Shown: positions 24,456 to 33,089 of the stretch, piece after piece
How positions within the stretch are numbered: position 1 is the first letter of the stretch
Layout of the letters: each line of letters opens with the position of its first letter
IMG/VR virus record: IMGVR_UViG_3300049215_000481
Location: 62,001 to 126,000 of that record
From: a virus
Reading direction: 5' to 3' (one strand)
Length of the DNA: 64,000 nt
The notes under the pieces: model-generated
Told to the model about the DNA's origin: nothing
The model's database searches: none
What the model saw: only the letters and a program-made list of their open reading frames with translations
Program-made: the position numbers and the translations under genes

Positions 24456-25004
24456 GGTGTTGGGGGCGGGCGGGTTCCAGGTGTTGTCGACGACGCCGTT
24501 CTCGTTCGGGCGGTCGTCCTGGGTCATGTTGGCGAAGTCGGCGACGCTGTGCTTCGGGCGCGCCCGGCGGTTCTGGTCGCGCACCTGGTAGCGGGCGAGC
24601 GAGGGCTGCTTGCGCTCCTGGCCTGGGAACGGGATGGCGCCGAAGTTGTGCACCTGCCCGTCACGGCGAAACGCCGGCTTCGCCACTGGCGGAGGCGGCA
24701 CGATGTCCTTCGTGCTGATGGTCAGCTTCTCGCGCCGCAGCTCCTGCCCCTTCAGCCACTCGTACTTCAGGTCGACCTGGTCGTCGACCGTGAACGAGTT
24801 GTCCGGCTTGAGCTTCAGGGCCGCCCAGGCGAGCTTCGCATCGCCGTGACGGCAGGCCGGGCGGAAGAGACGGTGCGCGGCGAGGTTCTTCTGCTGATCG
24901 CTGTAGACGGGACGGCTCGCCAGGTACGACCCGTCGGTCTGCCGACGCATCGGCCGCTGCCGATGCTGGTTCTTCAGGATCTTCTTTGCGACGCGCTTCT
25001 TCAC
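24453..25004 (-). CDS. Protein of unknown function (183 aa)
   Basis: GTG start at 25004 overlaps the upstream stop (GTGA). Basic N-terminus (VKKRVAKKILKNQHRQR), a central segment FRPACRHGDAKLAWAALKLK, and a Pro-rich C-terminus (DNTWNPPAPNT). No motif recognised. Confidence 0.6.
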   Translation of the reverse strand: MKKRVAKKILKNQHRQRPMRRQTDGSYLASRPVYSDQQKNLAAHRLFRPACRHGDAKLAWAALKLKPDNSFTVDDQVDLKYEWLKGQELRREKLTISTKDIVPPPPVAKPAFRRDGQVHNFGAIPFPGQERKQPSLARYQVRDQNRRARPKHSVADFANMTQDDRPNENGVVDNTWNPPAPNT

Positions 25005-25495
25005 GTCGTCATCGCCTTCGCCAGCTCGCGGATGATCTTCGCGTCGGCAGCCGCCTGCGAATCGACCTCTTCCTTCGCGGCCTTGGCGTCGAGAGCGCTC
25101 ATTTGTGCCGCCAGGTCCTTGAGCGCCTGGGAGTCCTTGTGCTCGGCAGGCTCGGGAGGCGACAGGTGCTCGGCAGCCTTGGCCACCTCGACGCTCGCCT
25201 TCGCAAGGACCGCCTTCACGTCGCCGCCCTTCTGCGCGGCGTCTCGCGCGTCGTAGAGGATCTGCTGGAGCAGGTCCTCGACCAGGCGCCCGTCCGGCAG
25301 CAGCCGCTTCTTCTCCTCGTCTGAGAGGGGTCGACCGACGACCACCGGTTGCCACCCACGGGGGCGCACGATATAGCGCGGCGACACGGTCGGAGCGAGC
25401 CGACCGTACATCTCCTTCGCCCACGTGAAGCGCGAGAACTTCGCCAGCAGGCGGAGCGCCCAGCCCCTCAGTCTTGCCTTCGTCTTCTTGAACAT
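25001..25495 (-). CDS. Protein of unknown function with basic N-terminus (164 aa)
   Basis: Begins MFKKTKARLRGWALRLLAKF, a basic amphipathic segment that could associate with membrane or nucleic acid, followed by a Lys/Ala/Glu-rich helical domain. Starts 5 bases after the chaperonin stop, so it is co-transcribed with it. A chaperonin cofactor role cannot be claimed. Confidence 0.6.
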   Translation of the reverse strand: MFKKTKARLRGWALRLLAKFSRFTWAKEMYGRLAPTVSPRYIVRPRGWQPVVVGRPLSDEEKKRLLPDGRLVEDLLQQILYDARDAAQKGGDVKAVLAKASVEVAKAAEHLSPPEPAEHKDSQALKDLAAQMSALDAKAAKEEVDSQAAADAKIIRELAKAMTT

Positions 25496-25500
25496 CGTCT

Positions 25501-27261
25501 TTACGGCCTCTCGTCCGCGGGGTTGCTGTTCGCGTCTCGGAGCCACGCTGCCGTGGCTTGCGCCTCGGAGCGCTCCAGCTCGTTGTCGCGCCGGAACACG
25601 ACCGTGCCGCCCAGCGTGCCCAGGAGCGTCGCGATCGAGATGCTGTTCCGCACCGACTCCAGCACCGCGGGTGTGCTGTCGAGGATGCCGTCGGCGTACG
25701 GGTCGACGTGCTTGTTGTTGAGGAAGTCGTAGACGACCGGCTTGCCGTCGCGGATGCCCTCCAAGATCGGGCCGAGGACCGCGCGGGCCTCCTTGTCGTC
25801 GACGATGCCCGAGTTCGAGAGGAGCCGGTTGAAGGGCTCCATGAACGCCGGACGCAGCACGGAGTCGATGATCTCGTCGTGGGGGAGGATGCTCAGCAGC
25901 TTCAGCAGCGTCCACGCGCCGCCGGGCAGGCAGCCGTGCTTGATGGCTCCGCGCACGGCGCACACGGCGTCCTCCGCACGGTCACGCTTCTCCTTGCGTT
26001 CGCCGTTCGACGAGCCGATGACGTGCAGCTTCGCGATGCCGCCGGCCAGCTTGGCGATGCGCTCACGGAGCTGGATGGCGTCCAGCTCCGCCTCGGCCGC
26101 CGAGAGCTGCTGTTCCAGCTCGGAGATGCGGATCTCCAGCAGGGTCTCGTCGGCGTAGCCGAGGACCGACGAGCGGAAGCGCCCGCCCTCGAACATCTCG
26201 ACGCCGGGGCCCAGGTCCTCGATGCTCGCCTGGTCGATGGGTGCCGACAGCGGGTCGAGGATCTTCGCGCCCGTGATGGCCGACATGTCCTTCAGGAACT
26301 CCTGCTGGCCGTTCGGCATGATGCTCTGGGGCACGACGAGCGGGAACACGTTGATGGTGTCGTCCCGAAGGAAGTTCGCCGCGAGGTTCGCCAGCACCGT
26401 CTCGGAGAACCCGATCGCGCAGATGACGACGTTGCGGTTGTACTTCTTCGTCTCCCACAGGTAGCCGACCTGCTCCATCAGGAGCTTGATCGACTGAATC
26501 TCCGTGATGCGCCCGTGGTAGAGGAGGAAGACCGGCTTCTCCATGACGACCCGCTGCGTGCCGGGGTCGTTGATGAACGCCGAGTAGAACTTGCCGCACG
26601 AGTCGTCGTAGCCGACCGGCACGGAGTAGCCGTCGATCTTCTCGACCTCGTAGCGACTCGGGCCGCTCGTCTCGACGATCGTGACGTTGCCCTCGTCGCC
26701 GGTGATCTCGAAGCACTGCATGACGGCGTCCGCGAGGGCCGTGTCGCCGTTCGCCGACACCTGCGCGACCGCGCGGAGGAGCTTCGCGTCCTCCGCGTTG
26801 TCGAAGTTCACCCGCCGCGAGAGCTGCTTGATGCCGGGCTCGATGTAGTCCCGGAACATGCTCTCCAGGTGCCGCACGACCTTCTGCGGGCTCACCCGCT
26901 TCTTCGCGTTGCAGTACTCGTTGATGTACCGCACGATCGCCTCGGAGAGGATCGTCGCTGTCGTCGTGCCGTCACCGGCGTCCGAAGCCGTGCGGACCGC
27001 GGCGTCGCGCGCCGCTTCCATGATGCAGTGGGCGGCCGAGTCGTCGAAGCCCAGGCTCCGGAACACGGTGACGCCGTCCTTGGTCACGATGGGCGGGAGG
27101 TTGTGCTCGTAACGCTCGATGAGCACCGGCTGGCCGCCGGGCCCGAGCGTGCCGCCGACGATCTTCGAGATCGTCGACATCGTGTGCAGGATGGTGGAGT
27201 TGAGCGAGTCGCCCTTGACTGAGACGCTCTTCGCTACGCTCTTGACCTTGTGGTAATCCAT
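25501..27261 (-). CDS. groEL: Phage-encoded GroEL-like chaperonin (Hsp60)
   Basis: 586 residues starting MDYHKVKSVAKSVSV. Group I chaperonin marks: VGGTLGPGGQPVLI (nucleotide-binding loop), DAGDGTTTATILSEAI (DGTTT), apical domain in the middle (VEKIDGYSVPVGYDD), and GGIAKLHVIGSS with CLPGGAWTLLK further on. It is slightly longer than E. coli GroEL (548) and clearly divergent. It would fold phage proteins, most likely capsid or other large proteins, either with host GroES or alone as in phage EL-type chaperonins. A class A motif sits 11 bases before the ATG. Confidence 0.9.
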   Translation of the reverse strand: MDYHKVKSVAKSVSVKGDSLNSTILHTMSTISKIVGGTLGPGGQPVLIERYEHNLPPIVTKDGVTVFRSLGFDDSAAHCIMEAARDAAVRTASDAGDGTTTATILSEAIVRYINEYCNAKKRVSPQKVVRHLESMFRDYIEPGIKQLSRRVNFDNAEDAKLLRAVAQVSANGDTALADAVMQCFEITGDEGNVTIVETSGPSRYEVEKIDGYSVPVGYDDSCGKFYSAFINDPGTQRVVMEKPVFLLYHGRITEIQSIKLLMEQVGYLWETKKYNRNVVICAIGFSETVLANLAANFLRDDTINVFPLVVPQSIMPNGQQEFLKDMSAITGAKILDPLSAPIDQASIEDLGPGVEMFEGGRFRSSVLGYADETLLEIRISELEQQLSAAEAELDAIQLRERIAKLAGGIAKLHVIGSSNGERKEKRDRAEDAVCAVRGAIKHGCLPGGAWTLLKLLSILPHDEIIDSVLRPAFMEPFNRLLSNSGIVDDKEARAVLGPILEGIRDGKPVVYDFLNNKHVDPYADGILDSTPAVLESVRNSISIATLLGTLGGTVVFRRDNELERSEAQATAAWLRDANSNPADERP

Positions 27262-27272
27262 CAAGAAGTGCG

Positions 27273-27284
27273 TATAGCGAATCT
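27273..27284 (-). promoter_or_regulatory. Class A motif upstream of chaperonin gene
   Basis: Gene-sense AGATTCGCTATA, 11 bases before ATG 27261, in the short gap after the helicase stop. No ribosome site between motif and start. Confidence 0.72.
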
Positions 27285-27286
27285 CC

Positions 27287-28813
27287 CTATGCCGGCTTCG
27301 CAGCCGGCTGGAGCTTCCCAGTCTCCGGAGGAGCGAGCAGGAAGAACGACTTCGCCCAGGTCGGCCTGTCGCGGATGTCTGTGAGCGGAAGCCACTTGGT
27401 GTCGGAGCCGGCGAGGCGCCCGACCGTGTAGAGCTTGCGGTACTGACCGCGCTTGAAGTACGTGACCATCGTGAACGAGGTGCGCGTCCCGCCGCCATCG
27501 CGAGACTTCAAGATACGGACGAAGGTCGGCTGGCCACCCTCACCTTCGGCCGCCTGCCTCAGACGCTGCAGCGGCACCTTCTCCTCGTCGACGCCGTTCG
27601 GCTGCCCGAGCGCCACGATCCAGGTCGCTGCCTTCGAGATGTCCGACGAGCCGTGGATGTCGTCGATCGACGGCAGAAGCACGAGGTCGCGGCGCGGTCC
27701 CGTGTGCTTGCGGACGTGAGCCGCGAGGACGATCGGGCGGTCGATAGTCAGGTTGACGTCGCGGATGCGCTGCACGATGTCCGAGAGGGCCTCGGTCTCG
27801 CTCTTCTTGTCGCCCTTGTCGATGTAGTGGAGGTGGTCGACGAGGATGATGTCGACGTCCTTCGCCACCGCGAGGATGTCCCGCTCCAGCGTCTCGATCG
27901 TGTACCGGCTGTTGACCTTGTACGTGATGTTGATGTTCGCGAGGACCGCCTTCAGCTCCTCAGGCTTCGGCTCGAACAGCTTCAGGTCAGGACGTAGGCC
28001 ACGACTCCACTCGACGTAGTCGATCGGCTTGCCGTTCGAGACGTTCGAGCCGTAGTAGTTCTCCTGGATCTTCGCGAACTGGAGGCGTGCCTCCATCTCG
28101 CCCTTCGCAGCTTCGAGTGCGAAGAGCTTCACCTTCTTGCCCATCGCGGCCATGTTCCAGGCCATCAGGGCCATGATCTGGGACTTGCCGACGCCGGTGC
28201 TGGCGGTGACGATCACGAGGTCGTCGGGCCGGATGCCGTACATCGGCTCGTCCAGGAACGAGAGGCCGGTGTACACGAGGCGCTCGGGTGTCGCCTCTCG
28301 TCGAGCGATCGAGATGTCGTACCAGTCCGCAGACGACTTGGCCATCGCGGTGAGGCCGTTGCTCGACATGTGGTCGAGCTTCCGCGAGAGGTTGTGCAGC
28401 TTCGCCACAGCCTCGTCCTGCATCTGCTTGTTCCAGACCGACTCCAGGTCGACCATGCCGGTGAGGAACTCGGAGCCGACCCGGAGGTGCACGAGGTCGT
28501 CGAACACGGTCTCCAGACCCACGGTCTTCGCCTGTGTGAGGGCGAGGTCGAGTGTGCGGAGAGATGCCTGCGTGACCTTCGAGTCGGCACCTTCACCCTT
28601 CGCGAGAGCGATCTTCAGCTCTTCGAGAGTGGGGTGCCTGTGGAACTTCCGGGCGAACTCGTCGAGGCGACCGAAGATGCGCTGCGTGTTGGGCTCGTCG
28701 AGCATCTCCGGCTTGTAGCCGAGGTGCACGGCTGCGTCGTAGACGCGCTGTTCGTTGACGAGGTGACCGAGGAGAGCGAGCTGCTGTTCAGGAGAGAATG
28801 AGACGGTGGGCAT
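27287..28813 (-). CDS. DnaB-type replicative DNA helicase
   Basis: 508 residues. An N-terminal helical domain (about 1-150) is followed by a RecA-like core with VYTGLSFLDEPMYGIRPDDL (the DnaB linker-to-core motif), Walker A TASTGVGKSQ near 207, LFALEAAKGEME (H1a-like), Walker B DIILVDHLHYI near 325, and VLAAHVRKH in the Q/sensor position. It would unwind DNA ahead of the split DnaE polymerase and work with the primase at 3888-4934. The upstream gene encodes a replication-initiation-type protein. Confidence 0.87.
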   Translation of the reverse strand: MPTVSFSPEQQLALLGHLVNEQRVYDAAVHLGYKPEMLDEPNTQRIFGRLDEFARKFHRHPTLEELKIALAKGEGADSKVTQASLRTLDLALTQAKTVGLETVFDDLVHLRVGSEFLTGMVDLESVWNKQMQDEAVAKLHNLSRKLDHMSSNGLTAMAKSSADWYDISIARREATPERLVYTGLSFLDEPMYGIRPDDLVIVTASTGVGKSQIMALMAWNMAAMGKKVKLFALEAAKGEMEARLQFAKIQENYYGSNVSNGKPIDYVEWSRGLRPDLKLFEPKPEELKAVLANINITYKVNSRYTIETLERDILAVAKDVDIILVDHLHYIDKGDKKSETEALSDIVQRIRDVNLTIDRPIVLAAHVRKHTGPRRDLVLLPSIDDIHGSSDISKAATWIVALGQPNGVDEEKVPLQRLRQAAEGEGGQPTFVRILKSRDGGGTRTSFTMVTYFKRGQYRKLYTVGRLAGSDTKWLPLTDIRDRPTWAKSFFLLAPPETGKLQPAAKPA

Positions 28814-28824
28814 TGTTCCTTTGC

Positions 28825-29565
28825 TTATTCCGGCACCCAGGGGACGTACGTGTCAGGCGAGGTCGCTGTTTCGATCAGCTCCGTCTCCCACTTGCCGTCT
28901 CGGATGAAGTTCCGGAGGGCTCCCAGGAACTTCTTGCTCTCCGGGTCAGGGTCCATGCTGATCCGGTTCAGCCTCAGCTCGACTGCCTGCTCCAGACGGT
29001 CGAGGTCGACTGGCTTCTCGCTGTAGCTCTTCAGGACGTCCTTGAAGTTCTCCCGGTTCTTCGGAACCTGGTGACTGTTCCAAGACAGCCACAGCGCCTT
29101 CAGGCGCCTCTCGGAGTCCCCGGCGTCCACCACACCAGGAGCTGCTCCACTCCCTTCCTCTCCTTTCCCTTCCTGGTCCAGATCCGTCGAGAGGTTCTCG
29201 CGAATCCTCGCGAGGGTCTCGCGAGGGTCTCGCGAAACGCGGGGAGGTGGCGGAATGTTTGACTTTCCCGGGTGGTCGACCTTCTGGTGCTTCTCCCAAC
29301 CGCAGATGTGAGCGTACTGCTGTCCGTTGACCTCGTAGAACCTCAGCAGTTCCAGTTCAGCGAGCCTCGAAATGGCCTCACGACAGGACTGCTCCTTGAA
29401 CGCCCAGAGCGCCGCTCCGTCGATCTGCTCGACCTCGGCGCGGAAGTTCCCGTAGTCGTCCGCCAACAGGAACAGCGAGACGAAGACTCGCCACTCCAGG
29501 TGAGAGAGCCTCGCCGTCTTACCGTCGTCGAGGAGTTCTGGCTTGATGGTACGAATGCGGCGCAC
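28825..29565 (-). CDS. DnaD/phage O-like replication initiation protein (probable helicase loader partner)
   Basis: 246 residues from a GTG that overlaps the previous TAG by one base. The N-terminal domain begins RRIRTIKPELLDDGKTARLS, followed by FVSLFLLADDYGNFRAEVEQ and the end ICGWEKHQKVDHPGK. This is the winged-helix pattern common in phage replication proteins of the lambda O/DnaD type. A Pro-rich linker leads to a C-terminal helical domain (LKALWLSWNSHQVPKNRE). Placed directly before dnaB-type helicase, which fits origin binding or helicase recruitment. Confidence 0.75.
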   Translation of the reverse strand: MRRIRTIKPELLDDGKTARLSHLEWRVFVSLFLLADDYGNFRAEVEQIDGAALWAFKEQSCREAISRLAELELLRFYEVNGQQYAHICGWEKHQKVDHPGKSNIPPPPRVSRDPRETLARIRENLSTDLDQEGKGEEGSGAAPGVVDAGDSERRLKALWLSWNSHQVPKNRENFKDVLKSYSEKPVDLDRLEQAVELRLNRISMDPDPESKKFLGALRNFIRDGKWETELIETATSPDTYVPWVPE

Positions 29566-29852
29566 TAGATTGCCTCTCCCGTCGGGATGGCCGCTGCCTT
29601 CGCTCGACCGTGCATCACCGCAGCCAGCGCGCGCTCGGTCTGACCGCTGGCCAGCGTGACGTCGCTGTTGTTCGCGCGCTCCCACAGGATGTGCGCGTCG
29701 AGCAGCCCGAGCCCCGCCACGATGAGGTCGTCCGCCTTCACGGGGAAGCGACCGAGATGAGGAGCCGCCTTCCACTTCTTCAACATCGCGGACAGCAGGC
29801 GGTGGGTGTCCGGAGTGAGTGCCGCACACGGCGGCGACTTCTTTTTGCTCAT
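29565..29852 (-). CDS. Small protein of unknown function (95 aa)
   Basis: Begins MSKKKSPPCAALTPDTHRLL. The rest is helical (LSAMLKKWKAAPHLG, AHILWERANNSDVTLASG). First gene of the leftward helicase operon; its class A motif faces the motif of the rightward operon. No family recognised. Confidence 0.6.
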   Translation of the reverse strand: MSKKKSPPCAALTPDTHRLLSAMLKKWKAAPHLGRFPVKADDLIVAGLGLLDAHILWERANNSDVTLASGQTERALAAVMHGRAKAAAIPTGEAI

Positions 29853-29861
29853 TGGATGTCG

Positions 29862-29873
29862 TATAGCGATTCC
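29862..29873 (-). promoter_or_regulatory. Class A motif, leftward arm of divergent hub
   Basis: Gene-sense GGAATCGCTATA, 9 bases before ATG 29852. Together with the rightward copy at 29904 it forms the switch point between the left and right operons. Confidence 0.7.
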
Positions 29874-29903
29874 GCTCCATCGGCGATTAAGACCGGCGAA
29901 CGA

Positions 29904-29914
29904 CATTCGCTATA
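29904..29914 (+). promoter_or_regulatory. Class A motif, rightward arm of divergent hub
   Basis: CATTCGCTATA ends 9 bases before ATG 29924. The preceding GCGAA can pair with TTCGC of the motif. No ribosome site. Confidence 0.72.
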
Positions 29915-29923
29915 CGCACTCGG

Positions 29924-31426
29924 ATGTTGGCCCTCCTAGCACCGACGGAACTCCGTCTCGGTGGATACGAGAAGAACCGCGCGCTCCTCGCTGAGACGCT
30001 GACGTACACCGACAAGCGGGTCGACTACGAGTACCGGAAGGCCAAGGCGAGCAAGGGCTGGTTCGTCCGGGTGCATGGCCAAGCCGCCTACGACGAGCGC
30101 ATCGCAGCGCTCGAAGCAGAGCGCAAGAAGTCGCTGCTGTACGAGGACGCCGAGGGGCTGTGGACCCGGTCAGGAGTTCATCCGCTGCTGGCGCGCGTGT
30201 TCGACGACAAGCTCGTGCGCAGTTACGAGCTGCCGGCGCCGCGCGTGGTGCCGTGGGCGAAGATGCCCGAGCACCAAGACCGCTACTACCAGGTCGCCGC
30301 GCACGACGCGCTCCTGGCTGCCGCGCAGAACGGCCCCGCCTGCGTCGAGATCGGAACCGGCCTCGGCAAGAGCCGCATCATCCGCAACCTCATCAAGTCC
30401 CTCGGCCTTCAGGCCGTCGTAATGGCGCCGTCGAAGAACATCGCGCAGCAGCTCTTCGACGACCTCACGCTCCACTTCGGCAGTGCGCGCGTCGGCTTCT
30501 TCGGCGACGGCAAGAAGCAGTACAGCAAGCTGATCACCGTCGCCATCGGCGCCTCGCTCACGCGCGTCGAGCCGGGCTCGCCGATCTGGGAGAAGCTCTC
30601 GCAGGCCCGCGTCTTCATCGCCGACGAGTCGCACCTCTGTCCTGCCGCGACGCTGGAGAAGGTGTGCTTCGGGCTGCAGGGCAGCGCGCCCTACCGGTTC
30701 TTCTTCTCAGGCACGCAGATGCGCAACGACGGGCTCGATCTCGTCCTCGACGGCATCACCGGCCCGTGCGTATACAGCATGACCGTCCGCGAGGGCGTCG
30801 ACCAGGGCTTCCTGAGCAAGCCGGTGTTCCGCACGGTGTGGATGGACTCGAAGGTACTCGGCGCCTCCGGGCGCATCTACGACTCCGACGACGCCAACGA
30901 CCTCACGCGAGCGCATGTCTTCTACAACCCGGACGTCAACGCGCGCGCCGCGGAGTTCGCGAACAAGTCGGTCAGCATGCTCGGCCGCCCGACCGTCATC
31001 CTCGTCGAGGAGATGGAGCAGTTCGGGCACCTCCTGCCGCTCCTCCGCTACGAGGCGCGCTTCGCCCACGGCGGCGTGACCAAGGAGAACAAGGACAAAA
31101 TCCCGGAGCAGTACCACGACAGCGATCCCAAGGCGCTCGTGGCTGCGTTCAACCGGAACGAGTTCCCCATCCTCGTCGGCACGTCCTGCATCGTCACGGG
31201 CACCGACATCCAGGCCGCCCAGACGATCATCTTCCTCCGTGGCGGCAAGTCGGAGATCGAGGTCAAGCAGGCCATCGGTCGCGGCACGCGGCTCTTCCCC
31301 GGCAAGAACGACTGCATCTTCCTCGACTTCGGCATCTCGAACGTCGAGACGCTCGAACGGCACGCCAACGCGCGCATCAAGATTTTCGACGACGTCTACC
31401 CGTCACACCAGGAGCTGCGCCTGTAA
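29924..31426 (+). CDS. UvsW-like SF2 DNA/RNA helicase
   Basis: 500 residues. An N-terminal DNA-binding-type domain (about 1-110) is followed by SF2 motifs: CVEIGTGLGKSRI (motif I), AVVMAPSKNIAQQL (Ia), FIADESHLC (II, DESH), FFSGTQMR (III), TVILVEEMEQ (IV), VGTSCIVTGTDI (V) and KQAIGRGTRLF (VI). The layout fits T4 UvsW, which drives branch migration and R-loop removal during recombination-dependent replication. First gene of the rightward arm. The ATG is set by the adjacent class A motif. Confidence 0.82.
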   Translation: MLALLAPTELRLGGYEKNRALLAETLTYTDKRVDYEYRKAKASKGWFVRVHGQAAYDERIAALEAERKKSLLYEDAEGLWTRSGVHPLLARVFDDKLVRSYELPAPRVVPWAKMPEHQDRYYQVAAHDALLAAAQNGPACVEIGTGLGKSRIIRNLIKSLGLQAVVMAPSKNIAQQLFDDLTLHFGSARVGFFGDGKKQYSKLITVAIGASLTRVEPGSPIWEKLSQARVFIADESHLCPAATLEKVCFGLQGSAPYRFFFSGTQMRNDGLDLVLDGITGPCVYSMTVREGVDQGFLSKPVFRTVWMDSKVLGASGRIYDSDDANDLTRAHVFYNPDVNARAAEFANKSVSMLGRPTVILVEEMEQFGHLLPLLRYEARFAHGGVTKENKDKIPEQYHDSDPKALVAAFNRNEFPILVGTSCIVTGTDIQAAQTIIFLRGGKSEIEVKQAIGRGTRLFPGKNDCIFLDFGISNVETLERHANARIKIFDDVYPSHQELRL

Positions 31427-31722
31427 TGCTGATCTTCGTCATCATTGGCTTCCTCGTCACTTGGGCCGCGCTGCTGTACTTCGCGCTCCGCAACGCAGGT
31501 ACGGTCGCGAAGCGCCTCGACGAGGAGAGTGAGGGCACGCTGGTGCGCTCCCTGAACCTCGCGATAGGGCCGCACAACCACCCTGACTCGTGCCGGGAGC
31601 TGGCCGCCCTGCGGAGGCTCGGCTGGGACATCTCCACCCGCGGCAACGCGCTGTCCGGCGAGATCACCATCGTCATGAAGCACCCGGAGCGCCTCGCCCG
31701 CGCCGCTCGATTCTCCCGATGA
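31426..31722 (+). CDS. Small single-pass membrane protein (98 aa)
   Basis: MLIFVIIGFLVTWAALLYFA forms one N-terminal membrane helix. The soluble part includes PHNHPDSCRELAALRRLGW and ends with a basic segment. Start overlaps the helicase stop (TAATG) and its stop overlaps the sigma-like gene start (ATGA). Function unknown. Confidence 0.62.
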   Translation: MLIFVIIGFLVTWAALLYFALRNAGTVAKRLDEESEGTLVRSLNLAIGPHNHPDSCRELAALRRLGWDISTRGNALSGEITIVMKHPERLARAARFSR

Positions 31723-32798
31723 TCTTCACCGACGACGCACACTTCAGGTACTTCGCGTCCTCGCTGGAGAGCGCCATCGCGAAGTACGGCGACATCGCCG
31801 ACTTCGACGAGAAGCAGAAGGCGCAGGTCGAGGGGCTCATCGCCCTGGAGCACGAGTTCCGCGATACGCTCATCGCGCACCGCTGGGGTCGCGCGGTCTA
31901 CGAGACGTTCGTCAAGTTCATCTGCGACGAGAAGCGCAACATCCTGGCCGCGCGGCCATACTTCCGCGAGAGGCAGGAGGTCTTCACCGCCGACATCTCA
32001 GAGGCCTTGAAGACTCGCAACGCCGAAGGGCTCTACCGCTTCTCGATCAACTACCAGTTCATCGCATTCGTGATGAAGGCGAGGCGTTGGGAGGCGGACA
32101 ACATCGGCAGCACGATCGTCAGTCTGGCGCGGAAGATCGAGGCACTGCGCACTGAGCTGATCGAGATGAACATGCCGCTGGCCATCAGCCGCGCCCGCAT
32201 CTTCTTCTCGCGCACGCCGTTGAGCCACCTCACGTACATGGACCTCATTCAGATCGCATCGGAGGGGCTCATGTCGGGCATCGACAAGTACTCCCCCGAA
32301 GACGGCGTGTTCTCGCGCGCGTTTCGCTCCACCGCCATCGGTCGCATGACGGGCAACTTCATCGAGGAGTACTCGGAGACGCTGCTGCACTTCTACCCGG
32401 CCGACAAGCGCAAGCTCTACCGCGCGAACAAGGCCGTCGGCCGCCACGCTGGCGTGGTCGACTTCGAGCGACTGGCCACGCAGGTCAACGACGGAGCGAA
32501 GAAGGGGTGCAAGACCAACCCGAACGAGATCGCCGACCTCATGGCGGCTGCCAGCACCGTCTCGGCCGACTCCAGCCCCAGTGACAACTTCGAGTCCGAG
32601 AGCGACTCCGGCGCCCCCCGCGTGCTGGCAGAGCGCTTCGCCGCTCCGGAGACGGACCAGCCGGACGTTCGCTTCGAGCGCGACCACGACATGACCGTCC
32701 TCGCCAAGGCGCTCTCCTCACTCTCGCTCGTCGAGCAGAAATTGCTCCGCCTGAAGGGGCTCGGAGTCGAGAACTTTCGCTATATGGCTCCCGCATGA
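31719..32798 (+). CDS. Sigma-70-family-like transcription factor (region 2; no region 4.2 HTH)
   Basis: 359 residues. Region 2 is recognisable at about 145-220: ALRTELIEMNMPLAISRARI (2.1), LTYMDLIQIASEGLMSGIDK (2.2 core-binding), YSPEDGVFSRAFRSTAIGRM (2.3/2.4). A helical region-3-like part follows, and the protein ends soon after LSLVEQKLLRLKGL, before a region-4.2 helix-turn-helix. Its partner could be the region-4-like protein at 14080. By analogy with T4 gp55, it may direct RNA polymerase to the phage motifs, most likely class B. Coupled to both neighbours by ATGA overlaps. Confidence 0.75.
   Translation: MIFTDDAHFRYFASSLESAIAKYGDIADFDEKQKAQVEGLIALEHEFRDTLIAHRWGRAVYETFVKFICDEKRNILAARPYFRERQEVFTADISEALKTRNAEGLYRFSINYQFIAFVMKARRWEADNIGSTIVSLARKIEALRTELIEMNMPLAISRARIFFSRTPLSHLTYMDLIQIASEGLMSGIDKYSPEDGVFSRAFRSTAIGRMTGNFIEEYSETLLHFYPADKRKLYRANKAVGRHAGVVDFERLATQVNDGAKKGCKTNPNEIADLMAAASTVSADSSPSDNFESESDSGAPRVLAERFAAPETDQPDVRFERDHDMTVLAKALSSLSLVEQKLLRLKGLGVENFRYMAPA
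32775..32785 (+). promoter_or_regulatory. Class A motif inside sigma-like gene 3' end
   Basis: TTTCGCTATAT ends 9 bases before ATG 32795. It lies in coding sequence but has the same spacing to the next start as the other class A copies, so it may fire an internal transcript. Confidence 0.55.
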
Positions 32799-33088
32799 TC
32801 GAAGGGTTCAACAACAACATCGCGTGTGCTCCGTTCGAGAAGAAGTCGGTCGAGACTAAGGTGTCGAACGCCTTCGGGACCGTCGCCCAGAAGGTCACGC
32901 TGACCAAGCTCCGCGTGATCTACGGCAACGACAAGATCCCGGCTGGCGCCCTCATCTACGTGAAGGGCGACACCATGAAGCACGTCTGGGCCAATGAGGA
33001 GTTCGAGGTGGACGGCCAGACCGTCATCCTCGTGCCCCAAGCCAGCGTCTTCTTGGTCGACTTCCCACTGCCTCCCGCGAACGCCTAA
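32795..33088 (+). CDS. Small beta-rich protein, possible GroES-like co-chaperonin
   Basis: 97 residues. The second half (IPAGALIYVKGDTMKHVWAN, then EFEVDGQTVILVPQASVFLV) has the strand order of GroES/gp31: a 'G-x-x-V/I-Y' step, then a final strand pair. The N-terminal part could hold a mobile loop (PFEKKSVETKVSN). This resemblance is weak and I could not test it, but a partner for the phage GroEL would be expected. ATGA overlap with the sigma-like gene. Confidence 0.55.
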   Translation: MIEGFNNNIACAPFEKKSVETKVSNAFGTVAQKVTLTKLRVIYGNDKIPAGALIYVKGDTMKHVWANEEFEVDGQTVILVPQASVFLVDFPLPPANA

Positions 33089-33089
33089 C

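Noticed and set aside
27262-27498. Extended N-terminus of the chaperonin
   Set aside because: The extra residues are Arg/Ser-rich shadow of the helicase gene, and the class A motif sits just before the ATG at 27261.
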